A DNA stretch of 64,000 bases from JANNBN01 sp031430595 (GCA_031430595.1 JANPBU010000052.1:83255-147254), one strand, 5' to 3'; counted from the stretch's first letter, positions 36,601 through 45,233 are shown. Notes: generated from the letters alone by a model not told the origin. A program made the numbers and translations.

Positions 36601-37494
36601 CCGACTTATTGCCCCTTCAGGCCCAGCGGTAAGTATGCGCCAATGCAGGTCGTCGGCACGTTCCGCTGGAGGGTGACCCACCTCGCCACTTGGTTTGGCC
36701 CACGCAGCCGGGTGCCTACGAACCGCCGCATTGAGGGCTGCCTGATCGCCGTCAACCTGATCGGCAAGTGATGCCAATTCGAACACCGCCATACGATCGG
36801 GCATTCGATCTGGAATTCGATCGCTGGCCCGGTCAGCAATTCGTTGTTCTGGGGTCGGACCATGCCTCAGCGCATGATGGAATGCTGCCGTTGACCCATG
36901 TCCGATAGCAGCCAGATCGTCGAGCATAAGTTGAGGTGCACCCTTTTCACCCGCCGCAAGGTGAGCCGTCGATACCGCCCGAGCCAAACGGGCGTAACCA
37001 ATGGGATCTTCGGCGATGACCACAACCCGGTCACCAACCGCATCAGGGCGTCCCACACGTTGACCATATGACGACGTGGTGTCGAGGGTAAGTTCGGCAC
37101 CGAAAATGGTTGGAAGGCCGTGGGCTCGGGCGGCCTCAGCAAACCTAACCACCCCGTACAACCCATCGAGGTCAGTGATCGCCAGCGCTTCAAGCCCCAG
37201 GCGAACCGCTTCTTCAACAAGTTCCTCAGGGTGGGAAGCACCGTCGAGAAAACTAAAATTCGAGTGGCAATGCAGTTCGGCATATGGAGTAACCACATCT
37301 TTTCGAAGGTTGAGATCGTCGGGTGCGCTATACGGCAAACGCTTACGAGACCAGGCTGGGCTGTCGGAACCATCCGGAGGACGGTCAAAATTGGCTGGAA
37401 TGCGACCGGTAGTACCAGCCGAACCACGTCGTGTACCGTCAGACAATCGGGCTTCGAGCTCCGACCATGTCTTCGGTCCGTTTGACCATCCCAT
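33616..37494 (-). CDS. dnaE2: Error-prone DNA polymerase DnaE2 (ImuC)
   Basis: 1292 residues from ATG 37494 (a GTG at 37500 is too close to the -10 box). Features in order: PHP domain (YAELHCHSNFSFLDGASHPEELV, about residue 70), polymerase core with the catalytic DIDIDIE (about residue 555), WDKDDCAAAGLVKFDLLGLGMLSALH, the FQEQLMQM helical region and a C-terminal OB domain. This is the translesion polymerase of the SOS mutasome with ImuA and ImuB. It is longer than the usual 1050-1100 residues mainly because of a Gly/Ser insertion near residue 690. Two LexA-like boxes precede it. Confidence 0.95.
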   Translation of the reverse strand: MGWSNGPKTWSELEARLSDGTRRGSAGTTGRIPANFDRPPDGSDSPAWSRKRLPYSAPDDLNLRKDVVTPYAELHCHSNFSFLDGASHPEELVEEAVRLGLEALAITDLDGLYGVVRFAEAARAHGLPTIFGAELTLDTTSSYGQRVGRPDAVGDRVVVIAEDPIGYARLARAVSTAHLAAGEKGAPQLMLDDLAAIGHGSTAAFHHALRHGPTPEQRIADRASDRIPDRMPDRMAVFELASLADQVDGDQAALNAAVRRHPAAWAKPSGEVGHPPAERADDLHWRILTAGPEGAISRALLDQGPKAAARELDRLVDRFGRDRVVVEVWDHGDPLDIARNDVLAQLAGRAGVDLLAANHVRYAAPARRPLATALAAVKARRSLDEIDGWLPAASSAHLRSGAEQMRRFARYPGVVARAAEIGRQCAFDLKLVAPNLPPYSCPGGHSEMSWLRELTERGAEHRYGRRGSERVKGAYDQIDHELALIEKLNFAGYFLIVWDLVEFCRRSNIFAQGRGSAANSAACFALGITNADAVSLGLLFERFLSPERDGPPDIDIDIESGRREEVIQYVYARYGRENAAQVANVITYRSKSAIRDMGRALGHSPGRLDAWSKQVDPWGRVSKTAALGDHSIPESVLNLASEVEDFPRHLGIHSGGMVLCDRPVVEVCPVEWGRFASDREIGALEVASGLGGSGSSAGSGSSAGSGGVMRRPSAAGSAAGTPLRTVLQWDKDDCAAAGLVKFDLLGLGMLSALHFGVDLIRVHHGTEVDLALIDQEDQVYEMLCRADTVGVFQIESRAQMATLPRLQPRRFYDLVVEIALIRPGPIQGGSVHPYIRRRNGLEAVTYLHPLLEKSLAKTLGIPLFQEQLMQMSIDVAGFTPSEADQLRQAMGNKRSPERMAKLRARFDEGCRSNGVIPDTIEVLWQKLAAFANYGFPESHSVSFAYLVYSSSWMKYHYPAAFCAALLNAQPMGFYSPQSLTADARRHGVTILGPDINASNAAAILEWSDDPAPQLVHPHVDPTIQQPSVRLGLSSVRHVGQPLAEHLEQDRQTNGPYRDLGDLVRRSEASTTAIEALATSGAFSTLAARDGGPILDRRRALWAVGALTHDRADRLPGIVTGAVAPTLPGMDTVETMAADLWATGVTPDGYPTELVRAQLSEIGVSSSSALFDAENGRRVRVAGIVTHRQRPSTAGGTTFINLEDETGLVNVIVSKHVWARYRSVAQGAGALLIRGRLERTETVSRIATGSSDEEFPDCWSGGGTRHPVVINIVADRIDPLNMAVRTGPSRDFR

Positions 37495-37502
37495 AGCCAC
37501 AC

Positions 37503-37508
37503 ACTATA
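37503..37508 (-). promoter_or_regulatory. -10 box (TATAGT) of dnaE2
   Basis: TATAGT, eight bases from ATG 37494 and directly abutting the first LexA box, so LexA binding would block RNA polymerase. Confidence 0.6.
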
Positions 37509-37522
37509 CGAACATTTGTTCG
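37509..37522. promoter_or_regulatory. LexA box 1 of dnaE2
   Basis: CGAACATTTGTTCG fits the Gram-positive LexA consensus CGAAC-N4-GTTCG exactly. Confidence 0.85.
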
Positions 37523-37528
37523 ATGATG

Positions 37529-37542
37529 CAAACATATGTTCG
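37529..37542. promoter_or_regulatory. LexA box 2 of dnaE2
   Basis: CAAACATATGTTCG matches the same consensus with one mismatch in the left arm; its centre lies 20 bp from that of box 1, about two helical turns. Confidence 0.7.
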
Positions 37543-37578
37543 ACTTAAATCTTCGTGCTTCGCTCGCATGTGACCGAG

Positions 37579-38442
37579 TTACGGGCGGTGAGCGGTCACG
37601 ATCCAACATGCGGCATCGGCGATCGCACCGTTGCGAGTCCATATTGCTTCGACAACTCGATGGGCCGCTGCATGGGTCGCGATTCGCTGCTCGTCGCTTG
37701 CGTCGGGTAACAGCCGAACGGCCCCACCGATCAAAAGCATCCCACTCACGGCTTCATCGAAGTTGGTCGTTCCGAGCACTTGAATAGGTTGCACGTATTC
37801 GGTTGATCGAACCTCCACCCAGCCAGCTGACTCCAAAATGGATTGCGTCCGGATCGGGTCTGCCAGCAGAAACGGGCCAGGATCATTCGGGCCGGGAACT
37901 AGCTGGTCTGGAAAGATCGTCTGGAGTTCGGCTCGCATCGGTGCCGACCAACCGTTCTTCTCGTTTGGTTGCCAACACACAAAGGCCATACGCCCACCGG
38001 AACGGGTGAGTGCAGCAAGGTTCGCGAATGCAGCAACAGAATCGGCGAAGAACATCACCCCAAAACGGCTGACGACCACATCAGCGACGCCACCAAGCAC
38101 ATCTGCCGGGCACACTTGCGCGTCGCCGAGAACAAACGACACATTTTCGAGACCTTCGTTTCGGGCACGTTCGGTCGCACGAGCAATCATTGGTTCGCTG
38201 ATATCAAGGCCAACCACATGTCCGTCCGGCGGCACCATACGGGCTGCCTGAAAACTGGTTTGCCCGCACCCACATCCAACGTCAAGCACTCGTTCGCCGG
38301 GTAGCAACCGTGCCGCAGCCAACGCAGCGTCTCCGAGCGGGCCGATCTGACGATCGAGTTGCTCCTGCATCGACGTCCACACCGCTGCACCGTTTTCATT
38401 CCAGTAGCGACGTTGCTTTTCGTTGTCGCCAGACATCAACAT
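37579..38442 (-). CDS. SAM-dependent methyltransferase (class I), paralogue A
   Basis: 287 residues from ATG 38442 with GGAG six bases upstream. Motif I is VLDVGCGCGQTSFQAA, then VGLDISEPMIARA, and FGVMFFADSVAAFANLAAL, which marks the UbiE/type-11 family. FVCWQPNEKNGW is shared with the paralogue at 39.3 kb. Substrate unknown. It follows a secreted-protein gene by 13 bases and lies upstream of the dnaE2 promoter. Confidence 0.9.
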   Translation of the reverse strand: MLMSGDNEKQRRYWNENGAAVWTSMQEQLDRQIGPLGDAALAAARLLPGERVLDVGCGCGQTSFQAARMVPPDGHVVGLDISEPMIARATERARNEGLENVSFVLGDAQVCPADVLGGVADVVVSRFGVMFFADSVAAFANLAALTRSGGRMAFVCWQPNEKNGWSAPMRAELQTIFPDQLVPGPNDPGPFLLADPIRTQSILESAGWVEVRSTEYVQPIQVLGTTNFDEAVSGMLLIGGAVRLLPDASDEQRIATHAAAHRVVEAIWTRNGAIADAACWIVTAHRP

Positions 38443-38455
38443 ACGGTGCTCCAAT

Positions 38456-39073
38456 TCAAACGTATGTGCACTTCATAGTGTAAGCGCCACTGGAGGTCAG
38501 GCTCGGGATAGACGACCATCGATACTCATTCGCAGCCGGGCCGGCAACACCTTTGTACGAGGAGAAATACAATCCAGCTACGAACTCTGGTCCGGCTGGC
38601 AACACGTTCTTAAAATTGAACTGGTACAGCGTCAACAATTGGTCGACATCAGCAGCCGTTGCGGTAGGCCTCTCGTTCAGGCGAAACACAATGAGGTCAC
38701 TTCCAGAGTCTTGCTCACCTCGGGGGTTCGGGCTTGTCAACACCACCATCGATTTTTGTACCAACGCGTTGTCGATGAGCTGATGTGTCTGCGTCACCGT
38801 CACGTTCGTTACTGCAATTTTTGGACTGACAGTTCCCGAGACGATTCGCTCGGTTACTCGTTGCTCGTTGGAGCCGATACACGAAAAATTTCGACTCGCA
38901 CCAGCCGGTGGCGGACTCTTCGGTTGCTCACGACTGGTCGTGACTCGAGGCTTCTTTTTCGGCTTCGTCGCCTTGGGCCTAGCCGAGACCCCAGTGGCGC
39001 CGAGACCAATTACGAGGAGACCGATCAACAACACCCCTTGCAAGCGAGCAGTGAGTGACTTCGTGATATTCAT
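38456..39073 (-). CDS. Secreted protein of unknown function
   Basis: 205 residues from ATG 39073. Signal peptide LQGVLLIGLLVIGLGATGVSA ends near residue 30; a basic Pro/Lys-rich linker (PKATKPKKKPRVTTSREQPKSPPP) follows. The mature domain has two Cys (FSCIGS and MKCTYV at the very end) that could form one disulphide. Beta-rich, no family recognised. It precedes methyltransferase A in the same operon. Confidence 0.75.
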   Translation of the reverse strand: MNITKSLTARLQGVLLIGLLVIGLGATGVSARPKATKPKKKPRVTTSREQPKSPPPAGASRNFSCIGSNEQRVTERIVSGTVSPKIAVTNVTVTQTHQLIDNALVQKSMVVLTSPNPRGEQDSGSDLIVFRLNERPTATAADVDQLLTLYQFNFKNVLPAGPEFVAGLYFSSYKGVAGPAANEYRWSSIPSLTSSGAYTMKCTYV

Positions 39074-39303
39074 GACTACCAAGCTTTCCGTCCACTGAGC
39101 AAACATCTAACGAACAGAAAAGTAGCCGACGACCTTTGCAACACGAACGAATTAGCGTAAACGGGATAATCGCTTTGACCTGGACCTGGTAGATCTTTTT
39201 GAATGAGCCAAGGTTGAAGATTCTGTGGCCTACGTTGGCACTCGAGGAACTAACGCTGTCGTAAAGTCGATTCGTGTCCGGCGCGCCGTGAAGGGGAAGC
39301 AAC

Positions 39304-40167
39304 ATGGCTGTTTCAGAAGGGAACGAGGGACAGGCCGCTTTTTGGTCGGATCTTGGTGGCGAGGCTTGGGTTGCGTACCAGGATCAGATGGATCGTCAAC
39401 TCTCGATTGTTGGCTCTGCCGCTCTTGAAGCGCTTGACGTGAAACAGGGCGAATCGGTTCTCGACGTGGGGTCCGGGTGTGGAGCCACAACGCTGGAACT
39501 TGGTACCTCGGTGGGCTCGACCGGGTGTGTTGTCGGACTCGATATCAGTGTTCCAATGACGCAACTGGCAAGTCAGCGTCTTCATGCTAGGGGGGTGCAT
39601 CACGCGTCGGCGAGAATTGGCGATGCACAAGTGGTGACAGTCGACGAAATTGGTGGACCGGTTGATGCGATCTTCTCGCGCTTTGGAGTCATGTTCTTTG
39701 CCGATCCGGTGGCGGCGTTTGTAAACCTTCGTGCACTTACTAAACCGAAAGGCCGTCTAGCATTCGTGTGTTGGCAGGAAGCGCGAAAGAACCGTTTGTT
39801 TAGCGACCTCGGCCGCGAGCTCGCCTTGTTGTTTCCGAGTTCTACTCCCCCTGATCCGTTTACTCCAGGGCCGATGGCCTTCGCCGATCCAGATCGGGTA
39901 CAGTCGATTCTCGCCGGATCGGGTTGGTCGCAGATTGAGATCGTCGGGCATGTGGCACCGATGCAACTGTTTGGAACGACGGACTTTGAGGTCGCCCTGG
40001 AAGGAAGCCTTCGGATCGGTGGTGCCGCCCGATTGCTCCAAGGTGCCGACGAAGAAATGCGCGTCAAGGTTCGAGAAGCGGCAAAGCGGGTTCTCACATC
40101 CCAATGGACCAATGAGGGTGCAGTTGTCGATAGCGCTACGTGGATCGTGACCGCTCACACCGATTGA
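39304..40167 (+). CDS. SAM-dependent methyltransferase (class I), paralogue B
   Basis: 287 residues, the same length as paralogue A at 37579-38442 but on the other strand. AAGGGGAAG at 39291-39299 is a strong ribosome site. VLDVGSGCGATTLELG, VGLDISVPMTQLA, SRFGVMFFADPVAAFVNLRALT and LAFVCWQEARKNRL align throughout with A, as do the ends (SATWIVTAHTD against DAACWIVTAHRP). The two copies form an inverted pair around the secreted gene. Confidence 0.9.
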   Translation: MAVSEGNEGQAAFWSDLGGEAWVAYQDQMDRQLSIVGSAALEALDVKQGESVLDVGSGCGATTLELGTSVGSTGCVVGLDISVPMTQLASQRLHARGVHHASARIGDAQVVTVDEIGGPVDAIFSRFGVMFFADPVAAFVNLRALTKPKGRLAFVCWQEARKNRLFSDLGRELALLFPSSTPPDPFTPGPMAFADPDRVQSILAGSGWSQIEIVGHVAPMQLFGTTDFEVALEGSLRIGGAARLLQGADEEMRVKVREAAKRVLTSQWTNEGAVVDSATWIVTAHTD

Positions 40168-40212
40168 AGAACGAGGATTGAGGAATGAGGAACGATTCTG
40201 CCGAAGAACTCA

Positions 40213-40737
40213 TCAGTGGCTACTGATATCCCACAGATGGTGGGCGGGGTCGTGGATCATGTAAATCGCAAACGTCTTGATTGTAAAATACTTATCATCT
40301 GATCGGAAGCCCGTTCGCTGCCAAGCCGCACCTTCGACCCGATCAAACGCACTGGCCAACGATTCGCCAGCAACGGTGAGTTCTGAAGCAACCACGGCGA
40401 CATCCTGCGCAAGATAGTCGTCGACAATTGCTGTTTCGTCTTGATCCCAATTTGGGAAAGTTGGGCCATCTTCAGCGAGCATCAAACCAAGTCGATATTC
40501 GTACAGACGAAAAACATCTCGAACATGACATGCGTACTCAACCGGGGCCCAGGTTTCGGGGTTTGGTCGAACAGCAGGCGAAGGATGAGCCAACAAGGCC
40601 GCCGGAAACTCACGGGCCAACACCCGAATCGCTTCCGACGTTCCGGTTTCGTTGAAGTTCGGACCGTCGTATCCGCAATCAGGGCATGCGCCACCAATCG
40701 TCCAAGTCCAGTCTTTGGTTTTAGGAGCAATCGTCAT
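40213..40737 (-). CDS. DinB-family protein with N-terminal CxxC
   Basis: 174 residues. ACPDCGYDG near residue 17 gives a CxxC pair. The DinB four-helix bundle follows with metal-binding His in VEYACHVRDVFRLYEYRLGLML and the pair in MIHDPAHHLWD. In Actinobacteria such proteins can be mycothiol-dependent transferases, in keeping with mca in this window. Leaderless start. Confidence 0.85.
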   Translation of the reverse strand: MTIAPKTKDWTWTIGGACPDCGYDGPNFNETGTSEAIRVLAREFPAALLAHPSPAVRPNPETWAPVEYACHVRDVFRLYEYRLGLMLAEDGPTFPNWDQDETAIVDDYLAQDVAVVASELTVAGESLASAFDRVEGAAWQRTGFRSDDKYFTIKTFAIYMIHDPAHHLWDISSH

Positions 40738-40743
40738 GACCCC

Positions 40744-40749
40744 ACCGTA
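40744..40749 (-). promoter_or_regulatory. -10 box (TACGGT) of the DinB gene, leaderless
   Basis: TACGGT, six bases from ATG 40737. Confidence 0.6.
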
Positions 40750-40838
40750 TCGACCCGCTCACTGTTGACCCAACGAATTTGTCAGAAACGATTTTGATGG
40801 GACTGTGGAGGTCTTTGCAGCTAACCACACTACAAACG

Positions 40839-42131
40839 CTATCGGGCGAGGGGCCAGCGGGTGAAGTACCGCCGTGTCCTATCCCACAGGGCGGCTAAAC
40901 CACTCGGGAAGAAGACAAGGAAGACGACGATCAGCAGGCCAAAAAGGGTGCGGACGAAGTTCGGTAATTTCATGCCCGCGTCGTCTTGCTCCGTAGACAC
41001 GAAAAAAAGCAGATGCTTGATGGGTCCCCAGCTGAATATCCATTTGTACCGGTCGATGACCCGATCAAGACCTCCGATGACCAGCGCGCCGATGAGTGAT
41101 CCCGAGATGGTCCCGGCACCGCCCACGATCATCATCGCGACGTATTGGATCGAGAGATTCAGCCCGAAGCTTTCCGGTTGTACGAACTGCAAATACGACC
41201 CGTAGAGGGCGCCGGACAAACCAGCCAACGCCCCACAAACCGCAAAGGCCCGAATCTTCGTTTCGGAGAGTTCTACTCCAATGGCTTCGGCCGAGAGATC
41301 ACGGTCTCGAACTGCCATCATCGCCCGGCCATGACGCGACCGAACAAGGTTGAACGCCAGCACCACCGCGAAGGCGACTAGTGCCCAGATCAGCCAAAAG
41401 AAGGCCGAGTTGCGGGTGTAACCGAACCCAAAGAAGTCAGCGGAACCATCTTCGCCCCCCGAGAAAATCAGCCGCTTTCCTGGCCACACACTCACCGACG
41501 GAGCAGGCAGCGAGCCCCGGCCAACTGGTCCACCGGTTACGTCGGTCCACGAGTTGAAGAGGTGCTCTGCCGTCACCAGTAGTCCAACAGTGATGACAGC
41601 TAGGTAGTCTCCGCGGAGCCTGAGTGCGAACGGGCCAACAATTGCGCTGATGATCGCACCTGCTGCGGCCGACAAGATGAGCCAAACCGGTAGCGGCAGT
41701 CCGAGACCACCAGCGTCCACGGTAGACCCGAAGTACCCAGCTGCATATGCCCCAACCCCGATGAAGGTCGAGTGCCCAAGTGATACCTGTCCGGCATAGC
41801 CTGTTAGCAGGTTCAGAGCGAGGGTTCCTATCGCAAATATTCCTGCAAAGTTAAAAACAGCTAAGGCGAATTCACTGAGTGGAAAACCAGGAATCAACTT
41901 CGATGGAAGGTGAATCCCTTTGTATCCAAGCCATGAGAAACCGATAGGCGCGCTGATGTACAACACCACCGTCAGCACAAGCGCAAGCTTCTTCCAGTTC
42001 GACAGGAACATCCGTAAGTCCGTTCGATAATTTGTGTTGAGCCGTCGCTTGGTGTCTTTTCTGGCCCACATGACAAGTGTGGCGAGGGTGACGGCAACGG
42101 CGAACAAAGTGACGAGTGCTCCGCTGAGCAT
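40839..42131 (-). CDS. livM: Branched-chain amino acid-type ABC permease LivM
   Basis: 430 residues from ATG 42131, two bases after the livH stop; longer frames are overlap artefacts. Around ten membrane helices, with GYAGQVSLGHSTFIGVGAYAAGY and LRLRGDYLAVITVGLL, both typical of LivM. AIGVELSETKIRAFAVCGALAGLSGALYGSY is the coupling-helix region for the ATPase. The N-terminal extension before the first conserved helix (about 50 residues) is polar. Confidence 0.9.
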   Translation of the reverse strand: MLSGALVTLFAVAVTLATLVMWARKDTKRRLNTNYRTDLRMFLSNWKKLALVLTVVLYISAPIGFSWLGYKGIHLPSKLIPGFPLSEFALAVFNFAGIFAIGTLALNLLTGYAGQVSLGHSTFIGVGAYAAGYFGSTVDAGGLGLPLPVWLILSAAAGAIISAIVGPFALRLRGDYLAVITVGLLVTAEHLFNSWTDVTGGPVGRGSLPAPSVSVWPGKRLIFSGGEDGSADFFGFGYTRNSAFFWLIWALVAFAVVLAFNLVRSRHGRAMMAVRDRDLSAEAIGVELSETKIRAFAVCGALAGLSGALYGSYLQFVQPESFGLNLSIQYVAMMIVGGAGTISGSLIGALVIGGLDRVIDRYKWIFSWGPIKHLLFFVSTEQDDAGMKLPNFVRTLFGLLIVVFLVFFPSGLAALWDRTRRYFTRWPLAR

Positions 42132-42133
42132 GA

Positions 42134-43111
42134 CTACACCCGGCGTACTTCTGGAGTTCCGAAAACTCCGTAGGGACGAAACAGCAAAATAGCCACCATG
42201 ATCAGGTAGGGAAAGACGAGGTGAAAGTTGAGACCGAGACCAGCTTTGTATGTGAACGTACCGATTGTGAAACCGATGTTGTCGTGCAGCCAGTCGTTGA
42301 TTTGGCTTTGGTAGCCCTCCATCAACCGTTGCGTCATGCCAATGACGAGCCCACCGACGAGTGCCCCTTTGGTCGAATCGAGTCCACCGAGAATCGCAGC
42401 CGGAATCGCCGTGAGGGCGATCGGAATGAGCGTGGGTGACACGTTTCGTCCGTTTCCAGAGGAGAGCATGACGCCGGCCACAGTGGCGATTCCCGCAGCG
42501 ATTCCCCAAGACAGGCCGTAAACGATTCGCGGGTTGATTCCTTGTGCGATTGCTGCCTCGGCATCGAATGCTGTCGCCCGCATTGCGGTGCCTAAGTTGC
42601 TTCGATTAAAGAACAAAAGAAGTGCTGTGGCAATCGTGGTTGCTGCCACCATCGTGACAATGTCGACGAGGGTGATGTTGACACCGAACAATCTGTATGT
42701 GGTGATACCAAATGGATCGTTAAGCGGTAGCGGGTCGGTTCCCCAGATCGAAATGCAGATCTGTTCTCCGGCGATGCTGAGGCCGAGTGTGGCCATGATG
42801 ACGGTAAACGTTGGTCGATTCCGAAGTGGACGCAAGACGGCAGCTTCGATACCGATTCCGGCGAGGGTCATGACGATGATGGCGACAAGCATGGCAACCC
42901 AGAAGTACAGCCCCCATTGCTTCAGACCATTTTCAAGCCCCCAGGTTCGAACAATGTTGAACACCAAGAAAGCACCGAAAAGCATGAACACCCCCTGCGC
43001 GAAGTTGAGCACCCTCGTACCCCGAAAGATGATCACGAAGCCCAGAGCAACCAACGCGTAGATCGCGCCTTGGGCGATGCCGGAGATAAGGAACTGTACG
43101 AAGTTCGTCAC
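42134..43111 (-). CDS. livH: Branched-chain amino acid-type ABC permease LivH
   Basis: 325 residues from GTG 43111, which overlaps the acyl-CoA-synthetase-like stop by four bases (GTGA). FLISGIAQGAIYALVALGFVIIFRGTRVLNFAQGVFMLFGAF is the classical LivH start, and GINPRIVYGLSWGIAAGIATVAGV carries the coupling motif. Forms the membrane pore with LivM. Confidence 0.93.
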   Translation of the reverse strand: MTNFVQFLISGIAQGAIYALVALGFVIIFRGTRVLNFAQGVFMLFGAFLVFNIVRTWGLENGLKQWGLYFWVAMLVAIIVMTLAGIGIEAAVLRPLRNRPTFTVIMATLGLSIAGEQICISIWGTDPLPLNDPFGITTYRLFGVNITLVDIVTMVAATTIATALLLFFNRSNLGTAMRATAFDAEAAIAQGINPRIVYGLSWGIAAGIATVAGVMLSSGNGRNVSPTLIPIALTAIPAAILGGLDSTKGALVGGLVIGMTQRLMEGYQSQINDWLHDNIGFTIGTFTYKAGLGLNFHLVFPYLIMVAILLFRPYGVFGTPEVRRV

Positions 43112-44436
43112 GATTGGTTCTCCGTTGTGACGTTGGTCTTTTCGGCGCTGGTCGTGGTCGAAGAATCGGTGACGTCCATATGGGCGAGCCTTTCGCGGAC
43201 TGGTGAGAGTTTGAGCCCACTGAGGAGCTTGGTTGTATCGGGCGAGACCCCAGGACCGGTCAGTAGAAATCGGGCTCGGCTGAGCCCGTAGGCCTTACGA
43301 AGAAATGGCCGAACTCCGTAGCCTCCGAGCACCAATACGGCGAGGACGACGGTTCCCAGTGTTGCGATAATACCGAGCCGTATTCCTCCGTTGATGGAAC
43401 GAAACGCACTGTGCACGATCAAAGACGTCACCACCCATGCGGCACCGAGTGAGTACGTCACAACAAGATCGGGCAACGAAGCACGCGAAACCTCGCCTCG
43501 AGCGCCTCTAAGAACCCGGTTCACCGCTAATCGGCGGATGCCTCGCTTGGCCCGTTTTGCGACGATGTCACTGTGCATACGGTTCAGTTCGGCCGCCGGT
43601 ACATGAGCGATCGTTGGTTGAACCGAGCGACTTTCGAGCGTGGTGAGCAACCCGCCCTCGCCCAAGTTCACGATCGAACCAACCAGCAGACCGAGGACTT
43701 CACAGAGCGATCGCTCGGTTGGATCGGCCAAGTTCGCGAACGGATACAACTGGTCGCCAGCATGGATATCAAGCGATGACTTCAGGCTTATTGCTGCGGC
43801 AACAAGAGATCCGGCAGATTCCTGCGTGACTTCAACGGTGACTAGGCCGTCGCCGGAGTTCTCGATGACAACAGTGTGTGTACATATTGTGTGGTCGGTG
43901 AGTTGGTCAGTTCTGTCGCCGAGGCGTCCGGCGGAGGTCGATGCCAGCGCCTTTTCCCATATCAGGGCTCTGGTCGCGTCAAGTTCGGTGCCCGATATCC
44001 CTCGCGGTTCAAAAATCAACACCATTGGTGTCGTGTGAACCAGGGTGCCTTGTTCGAGGACCGGAACAATTTTGTCGAACTGTTGTTGATCGCCAACGAT
44101 GAAATGTCGCGCTTCATGTTGCCGGCAGAGCGTCGCCATTCGCTCAGGTGAGAAATCTGGCCGAAGTGGTAGCGACACCGCGCCGACGGCTTGAATGGCT
44201 AGGTCAGCCACAATCCATTCGGGTCGGTTGTCGCCAATGAGAGCAACAACTTCGGATCGACCAACACCACTTTGGGCAAGAACGTTGGCGGCATGTGCGA
44301 CCCTGTCAGCGAGTTCAGCCCAGCTGACGGGGTTCCAAATGCCGAGATCATGAAATGTCAGGGCTACTGCGTTTGGTGTCTCGGCGGCTCGGGCGGCGAG
44401 TAGCCCAGGGAGGGACGTGCGTGGTGCAGCAGTCAT
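43108..44436 (-). CDS. Acyl-CoA-synthetase-like pseudoenzyme with membrane helices
   Basis: 442 residues. Residues 1-130 match the N-terminal domain of AMP-forming acyl-CoA synthetases (LTFHDLGIWNPVSWAELADRVAHAANVL, VALIGDNRPEWIVADLAIQAVGAV). The ATP-binding loop, normally like TSGTTGxPKG, is here IENSGDGLVTVEVTQ (191-205) and lacks the Thr/Gly/Lys residues. YPFANLADPTERSLCEVLGLLVG (231-252) and FLLTGPGVSPDTTKLLSGL (390-408) keep the family spacing, but two membrane helices (about 322-345 and 352-375) lie between them. The protein ends before the YGxTE motif and the C-terminal lid, so it cannot adenylate. It sits between livG and livH with overlaps of 4 bases at each end. Confidence 0.8.
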   Translation of the reverse strand: MTAAPRTSLPGLLAARAAETPNAVALTFHDLGIWNPVSWAELADRVAHAANVLAQSGVGRSEVVALIGDNRPEWIVADLAIQAVGAVSLPLRPDFSPERMATLCRQHEARHFIVGDQQQFDKIVPVLEQGTLVHTTPMVLIFEPRGISGTELDATRALIWEKALASTSAGRLGDRTDQLTDHTICTHTVVIENSGDGLVTVEVTQESAGSLVAAAISLKSSLDIHAGDQLYPFANLADPTERSLCEVLGLLVGSIVNLGEGGLLTTLESRSVQPTIAHVPAAELNRMHSDIVAKRAKRGIRRLAVNRVLRGARGEVSRASLPDLVVTYSLGAAWVVTSLIVHSAFRSINGGIRLGIIATLGTVVLAVLVLGGYGVRPFLRKAYGLSRARFLLTGPGVSPDTTKLLSGLKLSPVRERLAHMDVTDSSTTTSAEKTNVTTENQS

Positions 44437-45233
44437 CGATCTCGCTCCACTGCTTCAGCGGCTGCCGTCCCAAGATATGCCGCAATCACCGCTGGGTCAC
44501 GCTTCACCACCGAGGGGATACCTTCGGCGATCTTCTGTCCGAAATCGATCACGATGACGCGATCTGCGATGTCCATCACCATATGCATGTCGTGTTCGAC
44601 CAAGATCATCGAGATATCGAGTTGATCCTTGATCTCCAGGATGTATCGGGCCATATCTTCGGTCTCGGTGGCGTTCATCCCGGCCACCGGTTCATCGAGA
44701 AGCAAGAGTTTGGGTTCCATACACAGCGCCCGTGCCAGTTCCATCCGTTTTTGCACGCCATAGGGAAGCAGCCCTACCGGTTGCCCACGAAACACATGCA
44801 GGTCGAGGAGCTTCATTACTTCCTCGACCCGACGACGATGGAGCACCTCTTGATTTCTGGTCCGCGGGCCGAACGCCAGCGACGAGAGCCAGCCACCCTT
44901 CATGAGGTGGTGACGACCAAGCATGAGATTCGCGACAACGTCGAGATTCTTGAAGAGACCAATGTTTTGGAATGTTCGCCCGACGCCTTGCGCGACTGTG
45001 AACGGAGGTCGCCTTCCAATCAGTTCGACTCCGTTGAGTTTGATCGAACCCTCTTGTGGTCGGTACACCGCGTTCAAGCAATTGAACAGCGAGGTTTTTC
45101 CTGCTCCGTTGGGTCCGATGATGGCGACGAGTTCACGTTGTCCGACGGAAAACGACACATCGGATATGGCTGTCACGCCACCGAAACGCAGGGTTATTCC
45201 GGAGACCTGTAGGAGAGAACTTGAGCTGTTCAT
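44433..45233 (-). CDS. livG: Branched-chain amino acid-type ABC ATPase LivG
   Basis: 266 residues. Walker A GPNGAGKTSLFN, signature LLPYGVQKRMELARAL, Walker B LLLLDEPVAGMN, switch His in LVEHDMHMV. PYGVQKR replaces the usual SGGQ-type signature and is normal for LivG. The stop overlaps the next start by four bases. It pairs with LivF to drive import. Confidence 0.93.
   Translation of the reverse strand: MNSSSSLLQVSGITLRFGGVTAISDVSFSVGQRELVAIIGPNGAGKTSLFNCLNAVYRPQEGSIKLNGVELIGRRPPFTVAQGVGRTFQNIGLFKNLDVVANLMLGRHHLMKGGWLSSLAFGPRTRNQEVLHRRRVEEVMKLLDLHVFRGQPVGLLPYGVQKRMELARALCMEPKLLLLDEPVAGMNATETEDMARYILEIKDQLDISMILVEHDMHMVMDIADRVIVIDFGQKIAEGIPSVVKRDPAVIAAYLGTAAAEAVERDR

Noticed and set aside
36867..37535. 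222-residue minus-strand frame in another phase of dnaE2
   Set aside because: Lies inside the PHP domain of dnaE2 and crosses its LexA boxes; a shadow.
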